Assembly: GCA_903789595.1 (NCBI GenBank)
Contig: CAIFEZ010000029.1
Coordinates: 1 to 42,457 of the forward strand
Source: an uncultured eubacterium 1-6
Lineage (GTDB): Bacteria; Bacillota; Clostridia; Lachnospirales; Lachnospiraceae
Reading direction: 5' to 3'
Length of the DNA stretch: 42,457 bases
Shown piece after piece: positions 25,372 through 32,690 of this stretch; the first letter of the stretch is position 1, and each line of letters begins with the position of its first letter. The position numbers and the translations under genes were made by a program. The notes under the pieces are model-generated. The model was given only the letters and a program-made list of their open reading frames with translations, was not told where the DNA came from and ran no database searches.

Positions 25372-26679
25372 TCAGGGTGCTGGAATTTCATCCTCTGACG
25401 ACACTTCCGGTCTCTTAGAGTGCTCTGTTTCTGCCTCCCCTTCCATGTCCGCTGACACTTCTTCAAAGGTGAGCTTCTGACCATCCCGGAGAACATACAC
25501 GCCATCGGATTTCCCGGCCTGCTCGATATAGCGCTTTACGATTACATCCACAAATTTGGGATCGAGTTCGATTCCCCTGCAGGCCCGATCGATCTGCTCA
25601 CAGGCGATCAGAGTTGATCCAGAACCGAGGAAGGGATCCAGAACGATGCCATTGGTCATCGAGGAGTTCCGGATCGGATAGGCCATGAGCTGCACCGGCT
25701 TCATCGTCGGATGATCCTTCGATGCCTTCGGGCGATCGTACTCCCAGATCGTGGTCTGCTTTCGGTCACTGTACCACTCATGTTTCCCGCCCTTCTTCCA
25801 GCCAAACAGGCAGGGCTCATGTTGCCACTGGTAAGGAGATCGTCCCAGCACCAGTGCGTTCTTTTTCCAGATGCAGCAGCCGGACAGATAGAATCCCGCA
25901 TCGGCGAAAGCCCTGCGGAAGTTCAGTCCCTCGGTGTCTGCATGGAACACGTAGATCGATCCGTCGTCCGCAAGATTGTCATGCATGCAGGTGTAGGCAG
26001 AAAGCAGGAACTTATAAAAGTCCTCATCTGCCATGTTGTCATTCAGGATCTTTCCTGCGGTCTCTTCCACGTTCACGTTGTAGGGAGGATCCGTCACGAT
26101 GACGTTTGCCTTCACACCATCCATCAGTTTGTCATAGGAAGCAGGATCCGTGGAGTCTCCGCAGAAGACGATATGCCGGCCCAGATGCCAGAGGTCTCCG
26201 GTCTTGGAGAAGCATGGCTGTTTCAGTTCCTTCTCCACATCGAAGCTGTCCTCTTTGACTTCCTTCGTCGCTACTTTGTTAAAGAGCTGCTCCATTTCCG
26301 GAGGCTCGAATCCGGTGAGCGCGGTATTGAAGTCGGACGCTTCCAGATCTTTCAGGAGATCGGCGAGGAGGTTCTCATCCCATGCACCCGTGATCTTATT
26401 GAGCGCGATGTTCAGAGCTTTCTCTCTGGTCTTATCCACATCCACGACAGCACAGGGCACTTCGGTGTAACCCAGATCCATCGCAACGGTCAGTCTCTGA
26501 TGTCCGCCGATGATCGTCATATCGGAATTCACGACCAGAGGATCTGCAAAGCCGAACTCTTTGATCGAGCTCTTGATCTTCTCGTATTCCTTATCGCCCG
26601 GTTTCAGCTTCTTTCTCGGGTTGTAGGCTGCCGGCTTCAGCTCTTTCACCGGTATCGTTTTTAAGGTTGCTGTTTTCAC
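25372..26679 (-). CDS. ParB-like domain plus DNA methyltransferase
   Basis: A 435-residue fusion. The N-terminal ParB/Srx-like domain (about 5-110) has ELKPAAYNPRKK, GGHQRLTVAMDLGYTEVP. The methyltransferase has motif IV DPPYNV (about 200) before motif I DPFLGSGST (about 345), the class beta order for N6-adenine or N4-cytosine methylation. It is probably an orphan methylase protecting phage DNA. A GTG start at 26679 is chosen because AAGGAGAAGGAAC precedes it. An upstream ATG lies inside the preceding gene, which it overlaps by about 90 bases. Confidence 0.88.
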   Translation of the reverse strand: MKTATLKTIPVKELKPAAYNPRKKLKPGDKEYEKIKSSIKEFGFADPLVVNSDMTIIGGHQRLTVAMDLGYTEVPCAVVDVDKTREKALNIALNKITGAWDENLLADLLKDLEASDFNTALTGFEPPEMEQLFNKVATKEVKEDSFDVEKELKQPCFSKTGDLWHLGRHIVFCGDSTDPASYDKLMDGVKANVIVTDPPYNVNVEETAGKILNDNMADEDFYKFLLSAYTCMHDNLADDGSIYVFHADTEGLNFRRAFADAGFYLSGCCIWKKNALVLGRSPYQWQHEPCLFGWKKGGKHEWYSDRKQTTIWEYDRPKASKDHPTMKPVQLMAYPIRNSSMTNGIVLDPFLGSGSTLIACEQIDRACRGIELDPKFVDVIVKRYIEQAGKSDGVYVLRDGQKLTFEEVSADMEGEAETEHSKRPEVSSEDEIPAP

Positions 26680-26860
26680 GTTCCTTCTCCTTCCTCCGTT
26701 CCTCTCTCTTGTTGTGCGCCCAGCGGCAGCGGTCACTGCAGAAGCACCTGGGTCTGCCGATCTTATTGACCTCGATTGGTTTCCCGCACTCCGGACAGAA
26801 GCGCTTCGCGCAGGACCGGATGAACGAAGAAAGATCCTGCGTCTCTTCCCTGTCTTTCAT
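26591..26860 (-). CDS. Small zinc-finger protein
   Basis: An 89-residue basic protein: SFIRSCAKRFCPECGKPIEV, GRPRCFCSDRCRWAHNKREERRK. The Cys spacing (CPEC...CFCSDRC) indicates a treble-clef or FCS-type zinc finger, then a charged tail. Likely nucleic-acid binding. I know similar small proteins next to ParB-methylases in Clostridia phages but no function. The start at 26860 follows AGGAGAATTC. The long upstream extension crosses a terminator hairpin and is rejected. Its 3' end overlaps the methylase gene. Confidence 0.65.
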   Translation of the reverse strand: MKDREETQDLSSFIRSCAKRFCPECGKPIEVNKIGRPRCFCSDRCRWAHNKREERRKEKERENSNLKNDTGERAEAGSLQPEKEAETGR

Positions 26861-26876
26861 GAATTCTCCTGTCCGC

Positions 26877-26917
26877 AAAAATGCCGGAGCCCTTATCAGA
26901 TCAGGCTTTCCCGGCAT
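26877..26917 (-). terminator. Terminator hairpin directly before zinc-finger RBS
   Basis: ATGCCGG/CCGGCAT (26911-26917 with 26881-26887) extended inward by AGCC/GGCT, then TTTTT. The Shine-Dalgarno of the zinc-finger gene starts about 6 bases after the T-run. The rest of 26918-27143 is very GC-rich with several CCCGGG inverted repeats and no supportable gene. Confidence 0.65.
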
Positions 26918-27143
26918 CAAAAAAGCAGCGCTGGATTCTGCTCCATCACTGCCTGTCAATAAACATCCACTTTTTCTGACAATGCCCGTTTCACGCGGAT
27001 TTCCGGCATTTCCAGTATCCCGGGTGTACATTTTCCCGGGTCCCGTCCCGGCCCGGATACCCCGGGGTATCAATTTCGCGCACGCGCACAAAAGAGGGGC
27101 CGGCGGTCTTTTGGCCTTCCGGTTTTTGGTATTTTGATCTCCC

Positions 27144-27614
27144 CTACCCCGTCTTCTGATTTGCTTCTCTGGAGAGTAAAAATCGCAAATGATTGATCTT
27201 TTTCTCCCAGCGCTTCGGATCAGAAAGGAATCGACTCATCCAGTCGATCTGAAACTCTGCTCCGTTATCCTGCTTTGCAGAGTTACAAATCCGATGGGCC
27301 AGCTGACAGTTGAAGTAGGTGTGGGCTCCCTTCTTTGTGATGGGAATGATGTGATCTCGGGATGCTGCCCAGTCATCGTTCCGGTCGCAGTCCCTCGGGA
27401 CAGGCAGACCGCAGATCTGACAGATCCCTCTGTCCCGTTCGTACACCTCGGCAAGACTGATGCGAGTGTTCTTCTGATCGCCGGTGGTGTTTCGTCTCCA
27501 CCGCTTCTTGTTCTGTTCCCTTCGCCGCTTGGCATGCCGGGCGCATTCGTCCGAGCAGTACCGGATCCGGTGCTTGTCCGGAGTAAATTCTTTCCCACAC
27601 CATTTACAGATCAT
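27144..27614 (-). CDS. HNH endonuclease with N-terminal zinc finger
   Basis: A 156-residue nuclease. The N-terminus has a zinc-finger pattern CKWCGKEFTPDKHRIRYCSDEC. The HNH core includes CQICGLPVPR, SRDHIIPITKKGAHTYFNCQLAHRICNSAK. Phages place HNH genes near terminases, where they assist packaging-end cleavage, but homing is also possible. GGGAGAAATGC precedes the ATG. Confidence 0.85.
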   Translation of the reverse strand: MICKWCGKEFTPDKHRIRYCSDECARHAKRRREQNKKRWRRNTTGDQKNTRISLAEVYERDRGICQICGLPVPRDCDRNDDWAASRDHIIPITKKGAHTYFNCQLAHRICNSAKQDNGAEFQIDWMSRFLSDPKRWEKKINHLRFLLSREANQKTG

Positions 27615-27630
27615 GCATTTCTCCCAAACA

Positions 27631-27651
27631 AAAAAGACAGCCGAAGCTGCC
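27631..27651 (-). terminator. Terminator between the two HNH genes
   Basis: GGCAGC, TTCG tetraloop, GCTGTC, then TTTTTT on the minus strand, starting 5 bases after the first HNH gene ends. The next Shine-Dalgarno is about 10 bases beyond the T-run. This is a textbook intrinsic terminator, so downstream late genes need read-through. Confidence 0.75.
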
Positions 27652-27656
27652 TCTCA

Positions 27657-28016
27657 TCAATATTTGTATGTCGGTGTCTCATCCCGGTTTCTTGTTTTCC
27701 TGTCGTGGCACCTCTTGCAGAGTGCCTGCCAGTTCGACTGATCCCAGAAGAGTTTCGGATCTCCTCGGTGCGGAATGATGTGGTCCACGACCGTTGCCGG
27801 TGTTGCAATTCCTCTTTTCAGGCACTCCTCACAGAGAGGATGAAGCTGTAAGAACTTCTTACTCTCTCGTCGCCAGCGGCTGTTGTACCCACGTCTTGCT
27901 GCTGACCGGATCTCTTCCGGGTGCAGGGCTTTGTGTTCCTCACAGTATTTCTGCCCTGCGGGAACGAGATTCGGGCAGCCCGGATGTCTGCAGGGAACCT
28001 TCGATCTGTATGGCAT
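27657..28016 (-). CDS. HNH endonuclease, first gene of late operon
   Basis: A 119-residue HNH protein: PCRHPGCPNLVPAGQKYCEEH, LHPLCEECLKRGIATPATVVDHIIPHRGD, NWQALCKRCHDRKT. It is the type found immediately upstream of P27-type terminases and required for cos packaging in HK97-like phages (family knowledge). The start at 28016 follows GGAGGCGAAAGAA. It is the first gene after the late promoter and hairpin leader. Confidence 0.88.
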   Translation of the reverse strand: MPYRSKVPCRHPGCPNLVPAGQKYCEEHKALHPEEIRSAARRGYNSRWRRESKKFLQLHPLCEECLKRGIATPATVVDHIIPHRGDPKLFWDQSNWQALCKRCHDRKTRNRDETPTYKY

Positions 28017-28040
28017 TTCTTTCGCCTCCGATTTTTCCCA

Positions 28041-28157
28041 CAAGAAAAGCCCCGGAGGATTGGTTTCCTTCGAGGCTGCATCTTATCTTCTTTGCTGATT
28101 CTACTATATCATATATGGCACCCGGACATTTCCGGACATTTTCGGCGCATTTCAAAT
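28041..28157 (-). promoter_or_regulatory. Late promoter and leader hairpin, late-operon copy
   Basis: Starting at the stop codon of the sigma-like gene: two perfect tandem AAATGTCCGG repeats (28132-28141, 28122-28131), TGATATAGT as extended -10 (28103-28111), AATCAGCAAAGAA, then a hairpin (28071-28076 with 28049-28054 plus inner pairs) followed by CTTTTCT. It aligns nearly end to end with 5041-5160. The adjacent sigma-region-4-like protein is the obvious candidate activator. Confidence 0.8.
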
Positions 28158-28577
28158 AATGGTAGGATTTTCCGGAACCTTTACGTGGGACAGTGCTCTG
28201 CTGTGCCATCTGCGGATGGTACGCTCGTCAGCAGAAAGCTCATTGCCGATCCTCATCCAGGTGTAATTTTTCAGATACTTATAGGTGAGGACAAGACGTT
28301 CATCCATGTTGTCAAGCTGATTGATCACGGACTGTATCTCACCTTTTAGCTGCAGGAGGAGGCAAAGCTCGTCATTCACTTTCTTTTCCATCTCCCAGAT
28401 CCGTTCCAGAGTCTTCACAAAAGGTGCTTCGCTTGCGTGATTCGGATTGTAATGCTCCTCAAATCCGGGGCTTCCGACAGAAGCAGCCAGCGTTCTCAAA
28501 TCTTCCAGTTCCTCTTTATCCAGGCGGATCCGCTTCTCCAACCGGTAAGCCTGATCCAGATAAGCTTTAGAAGTCAT
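28152..28577 (-). CDS. Sigma-70 region-4-like late transcription activator
   Basis: A 141-residue protein with a helical N-terminus (YRLEKRIRLDKEELEDLRTLA) and a C-terminal helix-turn-helix: LDNMDERLVLTYKYLKNYTW, MRIGNELSADERTIRRWHSRAL. This architecture (DUF1492/ArpU/RinA-like) is typical of late-gene activators of Gram-positive phages. It is encoded just before the terminase operon, as expected, and its stop codon forms the edge of the late promoter it probably controls. A second target is the lysis promoter. Confidence 0.8.
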   Translation of the reverse strand: MTSKAYLDQAYRLEKRIRLDKEELEDLRTLAASVGSPGFEEHYNPNHASEAPFVKTLERIWEMEKKVNDELCLLLQLKGEIQSVINQLDNMDERLVLTYKYLKNYTWMRIGNELSADERTIRRWHSRALSHVKVPENPTII

Positions 28578-28810
28578 GATGCCACCTTCTCTCTCAGTCT
28601 CCGAATCAGATAATCCGGATCCACCTTTGTCAGAACGCCATACCAGCCGGAATGGAAAAAGTTCTCCAGCTCCATGGCCTCTCCCATAGCCGCTTTGTTT
28701 CTCGGATTCTTTTTGAGTTTCCGAAGTGCTGCCTCATAGTCATCTGCGGCCTGTTTCACGATGGCATTGGCAAGATTCTCAAATGGATCTCCCGTATTTC
28801 TGATACTCAT
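28574..28810 (-). CDS. Hypothetical phage protein
   Basis: A 78-residue basic, helical protein: NLANAIVKQAADDYEAALRK, LKKNPRNKAAMGEAMELENFFHSGWYGVLT, DPDYLIRRLREK. I associate this with small unnamed proteins encoded next to the late activator in Clostridia phages. No function known. The start at 28810 follows AGGAGGTGTCAGGG. It overlaps both neighbours by 4 bases. Confidence 0.65.
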   Translation of the reverse strand: MSIRNTGDPFENLANAIVKQAADDYEAALRKLKKNPRNKAAMGEAMELENFFHSGWYGVLTKVDPDYLIRRLREKVAS

Positions 28811-29106
28811 CCCTGACACCTCCTGATCTCGCCTGCCACCTCTTCTACAGAGCGGACTATCACAGCGACTCCGCCAGCTGCGTTGATTCTTCGAATCGTT
28901 GCTTCCTGCAGCGCAGTCGGTACACCGGTTTCGTTTTTCACTTCAAAAGCGAAAAATCTGCCATCGATGCAGCAGATGATGTCCGGAACGCCTGCCGTAC
29001 CATACATGCCGCCATGCTCTTTCCAGCAGAAACAGTGCGGGACAGTTTTCAGATATGTCAGGATGCGTCGAACGATGACGCTCTCCTTTATGGGTCTCTT
29101 TTCCAT
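28807..29106 (-). CDS. VRR-NUC domain nuclease
   Basis: A 99-residue PD-(D/E)XK nuclease of the VRR-NUC family: WKEHGGMYGTAGVPDIICCIDGRFFAFEVKNE, TALQEATIRRINAAGGVAVIV, read in segments. Catalytic residues are the D of PDI and E/K of FEVK. VRR-NUC proteins of phages are thought to cleave branched DNA during recombination or packaging. CTGGAGGTAGCC precedes the ATG. The leader upstream carries one copy of the replication-gene leader element. Confidence 0.88.
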   Translation of the reverse strand: MEKRPIKESVIVRRILTYLKTVPHCFCWKEHGGMYGTAGVPDIICCIDGRFFAFEVKNETGVPTALQEATIRRINAAGGVAVIVRSVEEVAGEIRRCQG

Positions 29107-29136
29107 GGCTACCTCCAGTCATAAACGAGGACATAT

Positions 29137-29164
29137 CCCTCATGTATTAGCTGGGGAATTAACC
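29137..29164 (-). promoter_or_regulatory. Replication-gene leader element, copy 1
   Basis: Minus strand GGTTAATTCCCCAGCTAATA then CATGAGGGA, a short GAGG/CCTC hairpin, and the VRR-NUC ribosome binding site. Near copies lie at 32608-32635, 35542-35568 and 36414-36434. Whether it acts as DNA or RNA is not decided by the sequence. Confidence 0.55.
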
Positions 29165-29173
29165 ACCACGGGA

Positions 29174-29465
29174 TTTGACACTTCTGTCAAATGATCAGGG
29201 ATTTGACACATGACGGGAAATATATGACGTCGAGGATGCAGAATCATCTGCCAGAGGGGAAGGAGAAAAGGCCGGGAGCAGCTTTTGACACTTCTGTCTG
29301 CTCCAATGTGTCAAATGAAAGCCCTTTATTTTCAAGGCTTTTGACACTTTGACAGCAAAAAATGCATTATTACATAAGTACGAAATAAAAATGATACATC
29401 GAATATTTTTTTCATAAATATATAAAGAAATAGGAATTTTGCTGTAAAGCGTCAAATGTGTCAAA
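29174..29465. other. Candidate replication origin (iterons and AT-rich tract)
   Basis: TTTGACAC, in either orientation, occurs at 29174, 29202, 29284, 29308 (inverted), 29340 and 29458 (inverted). Partial copies are at 29185, 29348 and 29451. Between them, 29356-29450 is strikingly A+T-rich, suiting strand opening. The region lies directly after the primase-helicase gene and before the VRR-NUC gene and holds no credible ORF. This is the expected form of a phage or plasmid origin. The initiator is not identified. Confidence 0.6.
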
Positions 29466-29500
29466 TGGATTCCTTCTCTGGGGGATGCTGTTCGTGGCAT

Positions 29501-29527
29501 AAAAATACCCGGACATCTCTGCCCGGG
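29501..29527 (-). terminator. Terminator after primase-helicase gene
   Basis: CCGGG/CCCGG stem (29523-29527 with 29508-29512) and loop, then TATTTTTATG on the minus strand, about 25 bases past the primase stop codon. Confidence 0.65.
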
Positions 29528-29552
29528 CACTGATCAGAATTCATGGATTTCC

Positions 29553-32096
29553 TTATCCAAGATTATCTGTAATGGCGATATTTCGAATGATTCTCCGCTT
29601 ACCGGTTTTGTCTGTCCCGCGTTCTGTCTCCGGAAATGCTTCGGTAAGCATCGATACAAATTTTCTCTGTGAATACGGCTTCATGCCAGACTCATCACAG
29701 TATTTCTTGTACAGGTCAAAGAGCCTTGTGGAACCGGTCTCCGTTCCCGTCTTCACTTCACAGCATTCACTGACAAATGAAAGCACCGAGTCGCTGTCTT
29801 CCTTGTACTGCTGAAGCTCCGTTCTGTTTTTCTCTGTTTCATCGAATCTGTAATCATTGTTGATGACCTGCCTCAGTCCCTCAAGGGCAAAGCGGAAAAT
29901 TCCGTCTGCCTCTCCACGGAACTTGTCCAGAAGCATCGGATCCCGCTTTTCCTTGGGCACCGCATGTGTGAACCGGATAATAATGAGTCTTCGGTAGAAG
30001 CCCTCGGATTTATCGCCATAGTTCTTCGGGATGCTGTTGCAGGAGAAAAGCAGCCGCGCAGTTGACTGAAACGAGAACGGGTCCTTGTTCTTCTTTTCCA
30101 CAGTCAGGTAGTCCTCGCCGACAAGGGCCTTGAAGATGCCATTGTCATCGATGTTCTTGGTAGGCAGGTCAGCGAAGATGTTCGCAAGTTTTCCGAAGAG
30201 CTCTGCTGTCTTGAAGCGCTCATTCAGCGACTGCCAGGATACGTTCGATACGTTCCCGTTGCCAAGCAGGATCTCGTTTAACACGTTAAGAAGCACCGAC
30301 TTTCCTGCACCAGCCGCACCGACAATGACAAAGCACTTCTGAGACTTTGTGATCGGGACGAGGAAATACCCGAGCATCTCCTGAAGGAGACGGACCTGAT
30401 CCATGTCGCCGTCCATCGAATCTGACAGGAATTTTTTAAACAGCGGGCAGTCGGCATTCGGATCATAGCGCACGTTCAGCTGAATCGTTGAGAGGATATC
30501 CGGTGAATGATCGTAGAGCTTTCCTTCCAGCACGTTGTAAATGCCGTTCTTGATATTGATCATGAACGGATTGGCATTCAGCTCCCGGATCTCTTTCTGG
30601 ATCTGCAGCCGCCACTGTTTCTCTGCATCCGTGATCTGTGCCATCTTTGCCTCTTCCGGCAGCATTTTTGCCTGCACCATGCGCTGGGCTTCCATTTCCG
30701 GGATCGGAGAATACACGCCATCTTCGTAGCGGTAGTGCTGCTGGGCTGCGTAGAATACCTTCTCGGTATCTTTCATCTTGCCTGCCAAGACACCCGGCAT
30801 GAATTTCAGTCCCCGTTCTGTCGGCACATACCAGAGAGGAAGCTCGTCCATCACTTTGTGCTGCCTTGTTTTAAGTCCGGACAGGTATTCCCGATTCTTT
30901 TTCTTATAAGTCGAAATCAGTGCCCGAACATCCTGCGCACTGATCTTGAAATGAGATTTCAGCGTGTAGCTGATCACTGCCGTTGCAACAGCGACATCCT
31001 GATTGTAGAGATAATCCTCCACAAATCTGGACGCCGTCTTCATATCTTCCAGAGGCTTGTTTGTGATCGGAAGTTTGCCTGCCAGTTCTTCAATATAGTC
31101 CGTACTGACCGGCTGATAGCAGAGTGCTGCCGGAGCGTGACACTTACATTCTTCCGTACCGAGTTTCGGGCATTTCCAGCCTTTCTCCGCGATGGTCTCA
31201 CAGGTCATCGGTCTTGTACCGGAGCTCAGAAAATGATTGATCTTCTCTGTGGTCTCCGCTTCCTTATAACCCGGATATCCGGCAGAGAGCTTATGAATCA
31301 TCTCCACGCCACCCTCGAACGGAGCAAGATTCGTGATCATCGCATACCAGTCATGCTCGGACAAGGTTGCCGCGTCATCCCGGCAGTGCTTCAGGAACTC
31401 ACACTCATGCATGACAATCGGGAGGCCCTTTTCCGTACCGGAAAGTTTCTCCGCTTTCTTCTTGGCGGTTTCTACTTTCGGCAGTTCCGACGAAAGCTCA
31501 TCCTGCGTATATTTCCGCTCCGGATGGAACAGAATGCACTCGACCATGACAGGATCCTGCTTACAGTGATAAAATCCCGGCAGCCGCATCACACGAGACT
31601 CGTTCTGGCAGGCAGGATCCCCCTGAAATTGCTTCACAAGCTGCAGCTGAATCTCCCGGAACCGGCTCACCTCGGGATGGTCCTTCATAAACCAGTATGT
31701 ATGGAGTGACTTCCTTGTTTTGATAATCATGGATGGCGGCAGCGGAAAATTCCGGATCCGGTTCAGCATCTCCTCAAAGGACAGCTCATCCGACTCCACG
31801 AACTGAGCATTGATCCGCTTGATCTCCTCGTCCGACTGTCCGCCGTAATTGACAACGAAGAAAACACCGTGACTCTGCTGATTATGCTTCTTCAGGGTTT
31901 CTTCCATGGATGCCGTGTATCTGGAACACACGCATGCAAGTTTCTGGCCCTGAAAAATGCCGCGCTTCTTGTCGTCAAAGACGCGGAAACAGACGGTATC
32001 GTCCGCATTGAACAGGGCATTCAGGACATCCTGCGCTGTAATATGCAGTGGGACAACTCCAAGTGTCTCGCCTGCTGTTTTCTTCTCATCTTCCAT
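29553..32096 (-). CDS. Primase-helicase, P4/D5 type
   Basis: An 847-residue replication protein. An N-terminal AEP-like primase region (about 15-190) has GVFFVVNYGG, PPSMIIKTRKSLHTYW and NESRVMRLPGFYHCK. A central D5-N-like region precedes an SF3 helicase (about 560-760) with Walker A GAAGAGKSVLLN, Walker B region LANIFADLPTK and motif C LLFSCNSIPKN. It probably primes and unwinds at the adjacent iteron region. GGAGGCAATGCTGA precedes the ATG. The start overlaps the DUF7768-like gene by 11 bases. Confidence 0.92.
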   Translation of the reverse strand: MEDEKKTAGETLGVVPLHITAQDVLNALFNADDTVCFRVFDDKKRGIFQGQKLACVCSRYTASMEETLKKHNQQSHGVFFVVNYGGQSDEEIKRINAQFVESDELSFEEMLNRIRNFPLPPSMIIKTRKSLHTYWFMKDHPEVSRFREIQLQLVKQFQGDPACQNESRVMRLPGFYHCKQDPVMVECILFHPERKYTQDELSSELPKVETAKKKAEKLSGTEKGLPIVMHECEFLKHCRDDAATLSEHDWYAMITNLAPFEGGVEMIHKLSAGYPGYKEAETTEKINHFLSSGTRPMTCETIAEKGWKCPKLGTEECKCHAPAALCYQPVSTDYIEELAGKLPITNKPLEDMKTASRFVEDYLYNQDVAVATAVISYTLKSHFKISAQDVRALISTYKKKNREYLSGLKTRQHKVMDELPLWYVPTERGLKFMPGVLAGKMKDTEKVFYAAQQHYRYEDGVYSPIPEMEAQRMVQAKMLPEEAKMAQITDAEKQWRLQIQKEIRELNANPFMINIKNGIYNVLEGKLYDHSPDILSTIQLNVRYDPNADCPLFKKFLSDSMDGDMDQVRLLQEMLGYFLVPITKSQKCFVIVGAAGAGKSVLLNVLNEILLGNGNVSNVSWQSLNERFKTAELFGKLANIFADLPTKNIDDNGIFKALVGEDYLTVEKKNKDPFSFQSTARLLFSCNSIPKNYGDKSEGFYRRLIIIRFTHAVPKEKRDPMLLDKFRGEADGIFRFALEGLRQVINNDYRFDETEKNRTELQQYKEDSDSVLSFVSECCEVKTGTETGSTRLFDLYKKYCDESGMKPYSQRKFVSMLTEAFPETERGTDKTGKRRIIRNIAITDNLG

Positions 32097-32553
32097 TCAG
32101 CATTGCCTCCCTGTCAAAAAAACGGATCTTCTTTTTCAGTCTCATGGCTTCACGGTATTCTGCCTTCATGCCATCCGACATCTCGATTTTGCCATCCTTC
32201 TGTTTCGGGCCGATAAACCATACTTCATCGCATACTGCCAGAAGCGACTGTCCAAACAGAAGTCCCAGCTCCCTCTCATGGGGATCCGTGTCATTCAGAA
32301 TCCTCGGATACAGAAGATGCGATGCAACCGGAATATATCCTTTCCTGACTGCCTCTCTGCAGTAAAGGGCAGCGTCCTTCGTGTTCTTCTCCACGTCGCC
32401 TGCATACTTTGATGCGATGTACACCTTACTGCGCTCCTTGATCTTGGTTTCCCTTTTCCAGATTTCTCTTCTCTTTTCGCGGTATTCCTTCATCACATTG
32501 CTGATTGCCGCACCTGCGGTCGGATCCCTGAATCCTTCACTGTTTCTATACAT
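32086..32553 (-). CDS. DUF7768 / DUF4406-like nucleotide-associated protein
   Basis: A 155-residue protein with VYIASKYAGDVEKNTKDAAL, GYIPVASHLLYPRILNDTDP, SLLAVCDEVWFIGPK. This is a Rossmann-like fold related to nucleoside 2-deoxyribosyltransferases (DUF4406/DUF7768). A role in the nucleotide pool is family-level inference. The start at 32553 is chosen for CGGAGGCATTCAC. That Shine-Dalgarno lies inside a perfect 9-bp hairpin, so translation is probably controlled. Confidence 0.82.
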   Translation of the reverse strand: MYRNSEGFRDPTAGAAISNVMKEYREKRREIWKRETKIKERSKVYIASKYAGDVEKNTKDAALYCREAVRKGYIPVASHLLYPRILNDTDPHERELGLLFGQSLLAVCDEVWFIGPKQKDGKIEMSDGMKAEYREAMRLKKKIRFFDREAMLNGR

Positions 32554-32560
32554 GTGAATG

Positions 32561-32635
32561 CCTCCGTAATTGAAAAATGAAAAGTTACGGAGGAATGCTG
32601 ATAGCATCCCTCATGTATCAGCTGAAGAATTAACC
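32561..32635 (-). promoter_or_regulatory. Leader element copy 2 with RBS-sequestering hairpin
   Basis: GGTTAATTCTTCAGCTGATA then CATGAGGGA (32608-32635), a GGGATGCT/AGCATTCC hairpin (32592-32610), then CCTCCGTAA (32585-32593) pairing perfectly with TTACGGAGG (32561-32569), which contains the Shine-Dalgarno. TATCAGC/GCTGATA (32616-32622 with 32597-32603) would compete with the middle hairpin, so two alternative folds are possible. Confidence 0.6.
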
Positions 32636-32642
32636 GGCACAG

Positions 32643-32670
32643 AAAAACCGCACCCCGAGACGGATGCGGT
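32643..32670 (-). terminator. Terminator after DNA polymerase gene
   Basis: ACCGCA/TGCGGT (32665-32670 with 32647-32652) with inner CC/GG pairs, then TTTTTC on the minus strand, about 20 bases past the polymerase stop codon and immediately before the next leader. Confidence 0.7.
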
Positions 32671-32690
32671 CCTGTAAAAATGTGAGATTG

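Noticed and set aside
29195-29530. Minus-strand ORF of 111 codons in the gap after the primase-helicase
   Set aside because: It runs through the iterons, the AT-rich tract and a terminator, has biased low-complexity composition and no convincing ribosome binding site.
30507-31709. 400-codon plus-strand ORF opposite the primase-helicase
   Set aside because: A shadow of a gene with SF3 motifs. The composition is His/Arg/Leu-rich as expected for an antisense frame.
29131-32635. ACATGAGG in the leader elements, similar to the start of the MS2 coat-protein hairpin
   Set aside because: The complementary half of that hairpin is absent, so the match is coincidence.
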